Shown piece after piece: positions 16,434 to 25,364 of a DNA stretch of 44,522 bases. The notes under the pieces were generated by a model that had not been told where the DNA came from, did no database searches, and saw only the letters and a program-made list of their open reading frames with translations. The stretch covers positions 1-44,522 of the forward strand of contig CAJBTU010000328.1 of NCBI GenBank assembly GCA_903958625.1, read 5' to 3'. Positions within the stretch are counted from its first letter, which is position 1. Every line of letters begins with the position of its first letter. A program made the position numbers and the translations under genes. The DNA is from an uncultured Ignavibacteriota bacterium (lineage in GTDB: Bacteria; Bacteroidota; Ignavibacteria; UBA10030; UBA8401).

Positions 16434-18530
16434 ATGAATTTTTTCTCTCGACTATCCTTTCATCATCGCATTTTCGTCCTTATCGGACTGTTTGTGATCG
16501 TTTCGATCGCCGTGATGTGGTTTTTCATCCGCCCAATGTATGAGCGGCAGGTCGTTGAAGAACGTACTACCGTTGTACAGCAACTGCAGCATTTTGCTCT
16601 CCGCTCTATCGATGAAAAGTTGAATCAATGGATCGGTGTCGCGCAATATCTTGGATGGAACCTGCAGTCAAGACCGAATGACGTTGATGTGCTGATCCGT
16701 CAACAGATCGCCTTCGACACTTCACTTATTCAGATCGTTGTTTCATCGCCGGAACTTACGGACGAATTTGTCGCCACAAGTTCCGCCCATCCGGCATTCA
16801 CATTTTCCCGCAGCGACGAAGTATGGACCATTTTTCAAAACGACACATCGGTTTCAACACTTTGGATAAACGATTCGGTCTCCGGCAGACAAATCTTCGG
16901 CATGCAAAAAAAGGTCCGCGTTGACAATAAGCTGATCTTTCTCACTATGTTTCTGGACTCAAAGAATCTGCTTCAGCAACTTGACAAAATACCCATCGGC
17001 GGAACATTTACGGTCCAGGTCGGCAATGAAAAGGGATTGATCTACAGCAATGCTTCTATCGCATTTCCCGCTCTTACCGGGTCGTGGCAAAATCTGACCG
17101 TGATGAACGATGTTACAGTACAAAAGACCGAATGGAAACTTTTCTACTCAAAATTTTCCACGGTGCCGATGTATCTGCTTATCGGTATTCCACGGGATGT
17201 GATCGTTCAGCCGGTGCAGAACCTCTTGTTCACTTCTCTGCTTGTTCTGGTTGGTCTTACTTCCCTTGTTGCGGTCTTTGGATGGATCTTTTCGCGTCAG
17301 CTTTCGAAACCGGTAACGCAATTGGTCCGCGACGTTGAACATTTGAAGACGCTGGATTTTTCCCGGCCGGTCTCGGTACCGGAATTGCGCGAGATCGCAT
17401 CGGTGGCCGCCACCATCGAATCGATGCGCACAGTGCTGGAACGGTATCAACGGATAAATGTCGAGAAGATCATCTTCGAAGAATGGAAGAACAAGTTCTT
17501 TCTGTCGCACAGCGAGGATGGAATCAGCATCACCGACGGGAACGGAGTGTTCACGTTTATGAACGACCGTTTTGTGCAAGTGTATGACGAACTGCAGCGA
17601 TCTTCGCCGGTCCGGAACAGAGAAGATCTGTTCGTCCACCCTAACATAGGAAAGTCGAAAGAAACATCGCGCGAAGAGAGGAGCGGGTCGTACACGATCT
17701 TGTTTCATCAGAAGGAAATTATGGTCGGGTCCCAGAATGCCGAACCGCAGTATTTCCGGCTGCATGATGTGACGATCACCCGCGATTCGGAACAACTGGG
17801 ATCGCTTATTGTGCTGCACGACCTGACGCAGGACCGGATGATCGACAAAATGAAAACGGAGATGATGAACTTTATCGTGCATGAACTGCGAAATCCGCTG
17901 AACAGCATTATGGGATTTGCCTCATTTATTATGGATGATCCGGAGATGGAGGTCAGTGAGCGGACGGAATATATCCGTATCATCCAGAGCAGCAGCCGAA
18001 CGATGAATCAGCTGGTGAACCGGTTTTTGGATGTTCAGCGCCTCGAATCGCGCACGGTGGATTACCATAAAGAATCGTCCGATCTTGTTTCCATCGCAAA
18101 ACTTGTCTGCGATTCGCAAAAGCCACAACTCAAGGAAAAATCCATTGAGCTCACATTCCGCGCCGAAGAGAACATACCCCGCACCATCGTATCACCCGAT
18201 CTGATGCGTGAAGCGTTCCTCAACCTTGTATCGAACGCCATAAAATACGGCGATGAAAACAGAACAATTGATGTTGAAATGAAACGAAACGGAGAGAACA
18301 TACTCTTTATTATTACCGACCACGGTTACGGCATCCCGGCCGAGGACCAGGAAAAACTCTTCTCCAAATTCTTCCGGGTAACGTCGAATAAAAAAGCGGC
18401 GACACAAATCGGAACCGGACTCGGACTGGCGCATGTTAAAGAAGTGATGGCCTACCATAAAGGTCAAGTGTCGCTCGAATCAAATTCGAATATCGGATGC
18501 AAATTCACGTTAACGATCCCAATAGAATGA
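16434..18530 (+). CDS. Membrane-bound sensor histidine kinase (HAMP-PAS)
   Basis: This 698-residue sensor has a first membrane helix ('IFVLIGLFVIVSIAVMWFF'), a ~225-residue periplasmic domain, a second helix near 262-285 ('LLVLVGLTSLVAVFGWIF'), a HAMP linker, a PAS-like domain ('FLSHSEDGISITDGNGVF'), a dimerisation/phosphoacceptor domain with H483 in 'FIVHELRNPLNSIMGF', and a complete ATPase domain ('NLVSNAIKYG', 'DHGYGIP', 'GTGLGLAHV'). It should autophosphorylate in response to a periplasmic signal. No response regulator gene is adjacent. Its stop overlaps the start region of the FecR-domain gene as ATGA, and the PKD-repeat gene follows directly, so all three are probably one operon. The signal is unknown; the two exported downstream products may be part of the sensing. 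Confidence 0.93.
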   Translation: MNFFSRLSFHHRIFVLIGLFVIVSIAVMWFFIRPMYERQVVEERTTVVQQLQHFALRSIDEKLNQWIGVAQYLGWNLQSRPNDVDVLIRQQIAFDTSLIQIVVSSPELTDEFVATSSAHPAFTFSRSDEVWTIFQNDTSVSTLWINDSVSGRQIFGMQKKVRVDNKLIFLTMFLDSKNLLQQLDKIPIGGTFTVQVGNEKGLIYSNASIAFPALTGSWQNLTVMNDVTVQKTEWKLFYSKFSTVPMYLLIGIPRDVIVQPVQNLLFTSLLVLVGLTSLVAVFGWIFSRQLSKPVTQLVRDVEHLKTLDFSRPVSVPELREIASVAATIESMRTVLERYQRINVEKIIFEEWKNKFFLSHSEDGISITDGNGVFTFMNDRFVQVYDELQRSSPVRNREDLFVHPNIGKSKETSREERSGSYTILFHQKEIMVGSQNAEPQYFRLHDVTITRDSEQLGSLIVLHDLTQDRMIDKMKTEMMNFIVHELRNPLNSIMGFASFIMDDPEMEVSERTEYIRIIQSSSRTMNQLVNRFLDVQRLESRTVDYHKESSDLVSIAKLVCDSQKPQLKEKSIELTFRAEENIPRTIVSPDLMREAFLNLVSNAIKYGDENRTIDVEMKRNGENILFIITDHGYGIPAEDQEKLFSKFFRVTSNKKAATQIGTGLGLAHVKEVMAYHKGQVSLESNSNIGCKFTLTIPIE

Positions 18531-18544
18531 AAAAAATATTCCTC

Positions 18545-18553
18545 TTTTTTTTT
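18545..18553 (+). other. T9 homopolymer tract at a frameshift
   Basis: Nine consecutive T residues lie inside the signal-peptide codons of the FecR-domain gene. Removing one T joins ATG 18527 to the downstream frame. Such tracts are hot spots for sequencing error, replication slippage and RNA polymerase slippage. Confidence 0.75.
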
Positions 18554-20282
18554 GGTGCTTTTCTGTGCGGATGTCGCTGCGGCACAACTTACTTTCACCT
18601 CCGGCGACATCAATAAAACCACCGTAGTGCTGACAGGCGATCCATCGGTATGGGGAGTCGTTGTTTCATTCGCTGTCCGGGACGAAGAAACAAATACTTT
18701 CTTTCTCTCAAAAGACGCTTTGATACAGATAAAAACATTTACAAAATTCCATCGGACCGTGAATGATGGAAAGGCATTCTTCAACAAACTGCTGAAAGCG
18801 GGCGCACGCGTGTTTGCTCCGGAAGAATTGCAGCGTGCGACAACGCTCGGAACCGAATATGACGCTCAGGTGAAAGAAGCAAATGTCGCGGAACTAACGA
18901 GGCTTGGCGGTCTCTATCTGCAATCACTGGACAAAATAAAAAAAGAGATCGAGCAAAAACGGAACGAGGACATAGACGCCCTCATCGCCGAAAAGAACGG
19001 CGATGTGAACAAACGCAAAGGCTTTCTCGGAGCTTGGAATGCAGCGCAAAAGGGTGATATGCTGACGCAGGCTGACGGACTAAGAACCGGTAATGCAAGT
19101 TTTGCACAACTTGCCTTCACCGACGGCGTTGAAGTGACGATCGATCCGAACTCAACCGTGCTGATCCGTGCTTCAACCATGGACAAGCTCGACCAAAGCG
19201 TGCGGCGCGATATTGCGCTGGTAAAAGGAAGCCTTCTTACAAAACTGACGGAAAGTGCAAAGGAGAGAAATAATTTTACGTTCCAGGCAGGCACATCAGA
19301 ATCTCAAGTCCGGTCCGGCAAGTTCTGGGCAAGTGCAGTTGAAGAACGGCGTGTAAAACTCTCCAACTACGACGGCACCATGGAAGTGTCCGCCAATAAA
19401 AGAAAAGTGAAACTACGGTCCAACGAGGGAACAATCGTTGAAAAAGGAAAGGATCCGCTCCCTCCTGTTCCGCTCCTTCCATCGCCGCAGCTTGCCTGGG
19501 ATGGAATCGATTCTGTCATCTATTCGGACCATCTGAATCTCCGGTGGACTCCGGTAGAATTTGCCACCGGCTACAAGATTGAACTGTGCAAAACGAAAGA
19601 GTTCAATACTGCAACAAACGGATTTTCCACAATGCTGCCGACATTGAATTTGCAAAACATAGAATTGGGAATCATCTTTGTACGGTTGACGGCGGTCGAT
19701 AAATTCGGCCTCCGCGGAATGGAAAGTCCGGCTTATAAGATACTGCGAGTTGAAGACAAACTGCCTCCGGCAATCTATGTTCATGGATGGGAAACCAACA
19801 GGCGATACACCGCTCTTCCGCATATCACCATCACCGGAAACACAGAAGCCGATGCAGAACTTACGGCCAACGGAAAAACCGCTCCGCTTGACCCAAACGG
19901 GGCATTTTCGCTGAACATTACCGTCGAACAAACGGAGAAACAAATAATCCTGCGATCCACCGACCGCTCGGGAAATACGAGAGAGCGGCTGCTTTCCATC
20001 GTTCAGATCGATACGAACCGCGTTACCGCCATCGAGTGGAATTGCCCGGTTGACGGCGCTGCATTGTCGCCAACGTCGGACGAGATTTCGGCAAAGGGAA
20101 CAGCATATCCATCCATGAGAATTTCTGTTATGCACGGAGACCAACGTTCGGCCGTTCATACCGATTCCCAGGGGAATTGGGCAGTATCAATAAAACAAAT
20201 AAAAGGTGCACTGTTGACTCTGGTATTTGAATCAATTAGTGATAATATTACAGTCTCAACAAAAAATTATCAGGTAAAATAA
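18552..20282 (+). CDS. FecR-domain exported protein, signal peptide split by frameshift
   Basis: The main frame encodes about 576 residues: a FecR-like region near residues 140-290 ('NASFAQLAFTDGVEVTIDPN', 'DIALVKGSLLTKL'), then fibronectin/Ig-like segments ('LRWTPVEFATGYKIEL', 'ITGNTEADAELTANGKTAPL'). FecR-type domains are periplasmic. The natural start, ATG 18527 overlapping the kinase stop, encodes MKKIFLFFF but runs out of frame after a run of nine Ts (18545-18553). With eight Ts the product would begin MKKIFLFFLVLFCADVAAAQ, a textbook Sec signal. In the given sequence only TTG 18552 (or GTG 18555) opens the main frame, with a shortened, uncharged signal. This may be sequencing error, slippage or a true mutation. 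The gene ends immediately before the PKD gene (TAA then ATG). Confidence 0.85.
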   Translation: MVLFCADVAAAQLTFTSGDINKTTVVLTGDPSVWGVVVSFAVRDEETNTFFLSKDALIQIKTFTKFHRTVNDGKAFFNKLLKAGARVFAPEELQRATTLGTEYDAQVKEANVAELTRLGGLYLQSLDKIKKEIEQKRNEDIDALIAEKNGDVNKRKGFLGAWNAAQKGDMLTQADGLRTGNASFAQLAFTDGVEVTIDPNSTVLIRASTMDKLDQSVRRDIALVKGSLLTKLTESAKERNNFTFQAGTSESQVRSGKFWASAVEERRVKLSNYDGTMEVSANKRKVKLRSNEGTIVEKGKDPLPPVPLLPSPQLAWDGIDSVIYSDHLNLRWTPVEFATGYKIELCKTKEFNTATNGFSTMLPTLNLQNIELGIIFVRLTAVDKFGLRGMESPAYKILRVEDKLPPAIYVHGWETNRRYTALPHITITGNTEADAELTANGKTAPLDPNGAFSLNITVEQTEKQIILRSTDRSGNTRERLLSIVQIDTNRVTAIEWNCPVDGAALSPTSDEISAKGTAYPSMRISVMHGDQRSAVHTDSQGNWAVSIKQIKGALLTLVFESISDNITVSTKNYQVK

Positions 20283-23200
20283 ATGCAGACTTCCGAATTC
20301 TTTAGATATCCATTGGCACAGAAATTTTTCTCCGGCAACTCCAACCGTATGGGACGGAGGGCACTGTTTTTGCTGGTCATGGCTCTATCTCCTTCCCTTA
20401 TATTTTCTCAAGAAGTATTCCTTTCCGTTTCCGGAAAGCAGGCGCTCTTAAAAGAAACGGGGGACAAAATCCATCAATACGATTTCTGGATCAAACCGGA
20501 GGCAAATGCAACGACAGCATCACTGCATCTTTTTGATGCCGGACTCGGCGGAGTGGCCGATGTTGTCAATGGAATAATGGAAACCAAAACAACCTTTGAA
20601 CTCATTCCGTTCGACGCACTCTATTCCTACGCGAATGGAAAGCTTTCCGTAACGGCAAAAACAGCCAAGGCAGCAGAAAAATTAACGGCACGTGACGAAC
20701 AGCAGTATTACAATCGCTGGAAAAAATTCGCCTCACTCGATGCATCGCAAAAGAACGGTTGGATACTGCGTGTGCGTGCCGGCGACGGCAATGATGTCAA
20801 CAGTTTTCAGCTTATTGTTGCCGACTCCAACTCCGTAACATCAACGCGGAATGATTGGTCGATTCTTGCCGTAGATCTTTCCGTCTGCCTGTACCGCGTT
20901 CCTCAGAATGCGGAGATGCAATTGCGGCCTTTTCAACCGGCGGAAAATTCAAGCAGGTCATTCGCATCGTTCGGAGAAGAACAGCATCAGGTAGGAATCC
21001 GTGATGAATTCGGTAATTTTTCGAAAATTCCCGTTGCAAAGGGATTCTTCGTTCCAACGCTTCCCAATGGGATGAAGAATGCATGGGGTCTTACTATTTC
21101 CGGTTCACCGTTAAAGGTGAACAACCTCGTTATTAAAGGTATCTCTACGCCGGTCCTGTGGGATCTAAAACCAGTGATCGTACGTCAGCCGCAAAAGCCG
21201 GCCATCGACGCGGTACAACTGGCCAGTTCGTCGTGCAACAATGTGGTTCTCGCTCTAACGGAAGCAACAAAGAAGAACCTTTTCGTCGGTGTGCCGATAT
21301 GGAGTTTCGGAAAAACGATCGTGGAAAAAGATTCTGCTGATATCGATTTCAAACGGCCGGGTAAGAGTATGGTATCCTTGTTTGTTCCAACGCGCGGAAT
21401 CTATTTCCCGAAATACTGGCGGCAGGAAATTACCGTTCATGTGAATGCCGCACCGAAAGCCGTCATCACTGCCGATAAACTCATCGTAGCTCCGGGTGAA
21501 ATCGTTACGCTCTCGTCGGCCTCTTCGTCTGATCCTGAACGTTCTCCCCTTACATACCAATGGTTTGTCAACGGCGAATTCCGCGGCGACGAAAAGATAC
21601 TGACGCTTTCGAGTCTTTTGCCGACAACCTATAATGTTAAACTCATCGTGGACGATGGTGCACCAAACTCGTCGTGCACGGAAGCAGAGGCGCAGCAGAA
21701 TATCCGCATCAACGCACAGCCGTATGTGGATGTGAACTTCCGGACGATCTTCGGACGATCCACCACCGTACCGTTCGTGGTAGAGAATGTTGCCGATAAT
21801 GATAACGATATGCTTGATTTTCTCTGGAAAGGTGCCGGAATTGTCAGCGCAACCAAAGGAAATTCAATCACCGTGCGGCACGATAAGGCCGGAACATATT
21901 CTCTAACGTTGACGGCAAATGACAGGACCAACACGTCGAATTCTACATTCACTCAAACGATCGTCTATCGGGTCAATGCCGAACCTTTTCCTTCTTTTGA
22001 ACTGGTGAAGCAGGCTGCGCCAGGCGACATGCTGAACGTGCGTGCTTCGGCCACTGATGATGACAATTCCTCGGTTGCGTTCTCGTGGACTTCATCGGAA
22101 GGACATGCCTTGACCGGAAAAGATGCACAGATCTCCTTCACGTCTCCGGGCAATTTTTCTGTCACACTCACCGCCGATGACGGCGAGAACGTTGAAAACT
22201 CCGTTCAGTCGATAACAAAGACCGTTCACATCAATGCACCTCCGATCCCGGCGATTATTGCGGAAAAACGTTCCATCTCTGCGCGGCAAAAGATCTCCGC
22301 AGAGAAAACGATCGATGCTGACCAAAAAGATCTTCTCTATACATGGAATTTTGGCGATGGTACGACCGGAAGCGAAAAAAATGTTGTCCACGAATTCCAG
22401 CGGAGCGGACGGTATGTCATCACCTTAACCGTGGATGACCGGCAGAAGCAATCAAACAGCATCCGGTCAACAACGCACGAACTAGTGATTAACCGTTATC
22501 CGACGGCGCAATTCTCACTCCCAACGCAATGGGAACCGACTCGTCCGTTACAGGTGGACGGTTCAGTCAGCAGCGATCCCGATGGTGCAATCTCGGCATA
22601 CGCCTGGTACGTAAATGGGAAAGAAGTTGCACAAGGAGTGAATCCATTCATAACATTCGATGAAGCGGGTGATTACGCCGTAGCGCTAAAAGTCACCGAC
22701 AATTCCGGATTCGATGATGCTGTTGCCATCAAAACAATTCCGATTCACATAAATTATCCGCCGGCGGTACGCTGGAAAATGGTCCCCGATGTTGCGGAAC
22801 CGAATGTTGCCGTAACATTCGAGGCTAGCGCATCTACCGACAGGGAAACAAAAAGTCTGAAATCTGTCCGGTGGAATTTCTCCGACGGCACAACAGCCGA
22901 AGGAATGAGCATTAAGAAAACTTTCTCCCGTTCCGGAACCATAACGGTGAGCGCTATCGTGGATGATGGTGCGGGATTTGCAAATTCCGCTCAATCACTG
23001 CAAAAAAATATTCTCGTGAATGCATCACCGATCATCGTCACCAAAACGCTGATCAGAACCAATTCGCGCCGCATTGTTCTTGATGCAAGTCAAAGTTACG
23101 ATATCGATAAACATGCCGTCCATTTTGAATGGCTGCTTCCGGATAGAACGCGCGTCAATAAAGCCTCGTTCACCTGGGATGCACCTTCGGGAGGCGTTCA

Positions 23201-25070
23201 TTTTATCACTTTAACGGCAAACGACAGACAGGGACGGAAGAACAGCATCACGCGAGAGACAATTAAGATTCTCGTCAACCGTCCGCCGGTTGCCGTCGTT
23301 GATTCGCTCGTCTATTCGTGCACAGGCCAAACCATTCTCTTCAACGGCTCGCTGTCTTACGATCCGGACGGCGATGCGATTTCAACCAAATGGGATTTCG
23401 GTGATGGAGCATCATCGACAGAAACAAATCCTGCACACACGTATAAGACTCCCGGATACTATACGGTGAAACTGCTGCTCGACGATGGTTTTGCCGATCA
23501 GCCAACAACCGCAACGATTCCGATCATTATTGAAGGTTCGCCGGTCGCATATCAAACATTCACCGATACGACCATCTGCGTGAATGTTCCGCTTGATTTT
23601 GACGGAACCCGTAGCATCGACCCGAACGGACCGATCGGTTCTTACACATGGGATTTCGGCGACGGCATCAATTCGTTCGGATCGAAGGTATCGCATGCTT
23701 ACACCAAAGCAGGAACATATTTTACCACGCTTACCGTCGTTGGCAGCGGGAGCGGACGATGCAGCAAGGTCAGCCAGGCAACCTCAACGATCCATGTGAT
23801 TGAAGGACCCACGGCAAAGTTCACTATGCCCGAACGGGTAAGCATCGGAGAACTGGTCAGTATCAATCCCTCTATTTCCAAACCAAATGGTCCGGTCTCG
23901 TCCGTGCGGTGGAAACTGGGAAAAGACACAACGATCATTGCACTACAGCTGGAACAAGTACAATACCGGTTCAAAAAAGCTGGAACGTATGAAATAGAAT
24001 TGATGATCAACATCCAGTCAACGACGAACTGTAATTCTGCGGTAGCAATGAAAAAAATCATCGTGAATGAACCTCCCGCCATTGTCTGGAACATCCCGAC
24101 CGATGCGGCGCTTGGCGACCAACTGGTTCTTGATGCGTCAAAATCATTCGATGCTGACGGGATCATAGCGCAATATCATTGGAGGATCGACGGAAACCAT
24201 ATCGGAACAACACCGATCGTTACCGCCGCAAATCTCTCGGCAGGAAAGCATACCGTTGAACTGACGATCACCGACAATTCGCAAACACTATCACAATCCG
24301 TGAGCACACAAGCGACGGTCCGGATCAATTCAAAACCGAATCCGACATTTACTTTATCCGAACCGCTCTATGAAAATGAAACCGTCGTTTTGAAGCCCGA
24401 ACAGCTTAACGATGCCGATGGTGATCCTTTAACATTCATCTGGAGAGTGAACGATTCTGCCGTTCCATCCGATTCCGTCCGGCTTTCTGCGGGAAGAACG
24501 ATCGTAACGCTGATTGCGGATGACGGAAAGAAGGTGCGCAATTCGAAAGATTCCGTCCAGAAGGAATTCTTTGTGACGGCAAAGCCAACCTTTGAGATTG
24601 ACTATCCGGAGAATTGGATCGTGGGAACAGAGATCAACATCAATAAACTCTTCAACAGCGGCACAGTCAATTTCATTGCCAATAACGCCATACTGCCGGC
24701 GTGGACCCCGAAGACGTCCGGCAAACAATCTGCCGCCATCGCTTGGACTCCAAAAGGGAAACCGCTCTCCGAAACATTGTTGAATGTTACGGTATGGGAT
24801 TCGCTCGCCTTTTCCGAAAAACCGGCGGCGATGAAAATGATTTGGAATCCGTCGAACCCGACGATCATTCTTACGGCTCCTATGGTGAATCGTCCAGACA
24901 ATGCAAAAGTTATTTATGAATGGCGAAAAGGTAAGGCAGCATTTGGTGTCGGTAAAGTTGTAGATGTGTTGTTAAACAAAGGAAAGAATGTTTTCACCGT
25001 TCGCGCTATCGATCAGGAGATCATGGGAGCACATCCGGTGGAGATCGATATCGTAGTGATCTGCGAATAG
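20283..25070 (+). CDS. Giant PKD-repeat exported protein
   Basis: A 1595-residue protein with a signal peptide ('GRRALFLLVMALSPSLIFSQ' near residues 25-44), a unique N-terminal ~350 residues, and about twelve PKD/Ig-like domains from about residue 380 to 1470. Typical repeat text is 'YTWNFGDGTTGSEKNVVHEF', 'TKWDFGDGASSTETNPAHTY' and 'YTWDFGDGINSFGSKVSHAY', with the WDFGDG core conserved in some and eroded in others. PKD domains mediate extracellular protein or glycan contacts. No T9SS sorting domain or LPxTG anchor is seen at the C-terminus. The ATG directly follows the FecR gene stop; ATG 20349 would give a shorter leader that suits the signal peptide better. A strong terminator follows the gene. 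It probably acts with the FecR protein and kinase of the same operon. Confidence 0.9.
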   Translation: MQTSEFFRYPLAQKFFSGNSNRMGRRALFLLVMALSPSLIFSQEVFLSVSGKQALLKETGDKIHQYDFWIKPEANATTASLHLFDAGLGGVADVVNGIMETKTTFELIPFDALYSYANGKLSVTAKTAKAAEKLTARDEQQYYNRWKKFASLDASQKNGWILRVRAGDGNDVNSFQLIVADSNSVTSTRNDWSILAVDLSVCLYRVPQNAEMQLRPFQPAENSSRSFASFGEEQHQVGIRDEFGNFSKIPVAKGFFVPTLPNGMKNAWGLTISGSPLKVNNLVIKGISTPVLWDLKPVIVRQPQKPAIDAVQLASSSCNNVVLALTEATKKNLFVGVPIWSFGKTIVEKDSADIDFKRPGKSMVSLFVPTRGIYFPKYWRQEITVHVNAAPKAVITADKLIVAPGEIVTLSSASSSDPERSPLTYQWFVNGEFRGDEKILTLSSLLPTTYNVKLIVDDGAPNSSCTEAEAQQNIRINAQPYVDVNFRTIFGRSTTVPFVVENVADNDNDMLDFLWKGAGIVSATKGNSITVRHDKAGTYSLTLTANDRTNTSNSTFTQTIVYRVNAEPFPSFELVKQAAPGDMLNVRASATDDDNSSVAFSWTSSEGHALTGKDAQISFTSPGNFSVTLTADDGENVENSVQSITKTVHINAPPIPAIIAEKRSISARQKISAEKTIDADQKDLLYTWNFGDGTTGSEKNVVHEFQRSGRYVITLTVDDRQKQSNSIRSTTHELVINRYPTAQFSLPTQWEPTRPLQVDGSVSSDPDGAISAYAWYVNGKEVAQGVNPFITFDEAGDYAVALKVTDNSGFDDAVAIKTIPIHINYPPAVRWKMVPDVAEPNVAVTFEASASTDRETKSLKSVRWNFSDGTTAEGMSIKKTFSRSGTITVSAIVDDGAGFANSAQSLQKNILVNASPIIVTKTLIRTNSRRIVLDASQSYDIDKHAVHFEWLLPDRTRVNKASFTWDAPSGGVHFITLTANDRQGRKNSITRETIKILVNRPPVAVVDSLVYSCTGQTILFNGSLSYDPDGDAISTKWDFGDGASSTETNPAHTYKTPGYYTVKLLLDDGFADQPTTATIPIIIEGSPVAYQTFTDTTICVNVPLDFDGTRSIDPNGPIGSYTWDFGDGINSFGSKVSHAYTKAGTYFTTLTVVGSGSGRCSKVSQATSTIHVIEGPTAKFTMPERVSIGELVSINPSISKPNGPVSSVRWKLGKDTTIIALQLEQVQYRFKKAGTYEIELMINIQSTTNCNSAVAMKKIIVNEPPAIVWNIPTDAALGDQLVLDASKSFDADGIIAQYHWRIDGNHIGTTPIVTAANLSAGKHTVELTITDNSQTLSQSVSTQATVRINSKPNPTFTLSEPLYENETVVLKPEQLNDADGDPLTFIWRVNDSAVPSDSVRLSAGRTIVTLIADDGKKVRNSKDSVQKEFFVTAKPTFEIDYPENWIVGTEININKLFNSGTVNFIANNAILPAWTPKTSGKQSAAIAWTPKGKPLSETLLNVTVWDSLAFSEKPAAMKMIWNPSNPTIILTAPMVNRPDNAKVIYEWRKGKAAFGVGKVVDVLLNKGKNVFTVRAIDQEIMGAHPVEIDIVVICE

Positions 25071-25104
25071 TGATTTACTGTTGATGCAGATCTTGCACAA
25101 AGAG

Positions 25105-25139
25105 AAAAAGTCCGGCATACGAAACGTGCCGGACTTTTT
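25105..25139 (+). terminator. Rho-independent terminator of the kinase-FecR-PKD operon
   Basis: AAAAAGTCCGGCA and TGCCGGACTTTTT form a 13-bp stem with a 9-nt loop and a T run on the 3' side, 34 nt after the PKD gene stop. The remaining ~220 nt up to the acyl-CoA ligase start are AT-rich and hold its promoter region; nothing else is seen there. Confidence 0.9.
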
Positions 25140-25353
25140 TTTGGGTTATCCTTCGCATAAATATTTTTTCTCTTGCAAAGGATGGCGCCATAAGTATTCC
25201 ACAATATTATTCTGATCTCCTCTATTCAATTGCGGTGGAAATAATTTTTTAGACCTCCTTTATTTTTTCACCCCCGTCCGAAAAAAACGGTCGCCCTTTC
25301 CGAAAATCAAATCAAGACATTTCGCTCCGTTGCATCTTTTTCTTGTCTTGTTC

Positions 25354-25360
25354 AAGGAGG
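25354..25360 (+). promoter_or_regulatory. Strong Shine-Dalgarno site
   Basis: AAGGAGG lies 4 nt before the ATG at 25365. It is the best Shine-Dalgarno in a window where most genes have weak or none, and it fixes the start of the acyl-CoA ligase. Confidence 0.8.
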
Positions 25361-25364
25361 GAAA

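Noticed and set aside
17148-17882. 244-aa minus-strand ORF inside the histidine kinase
   Set aside because: Antisense shadow of the kinase, with His/Arg-rich, low-plausibility composition.
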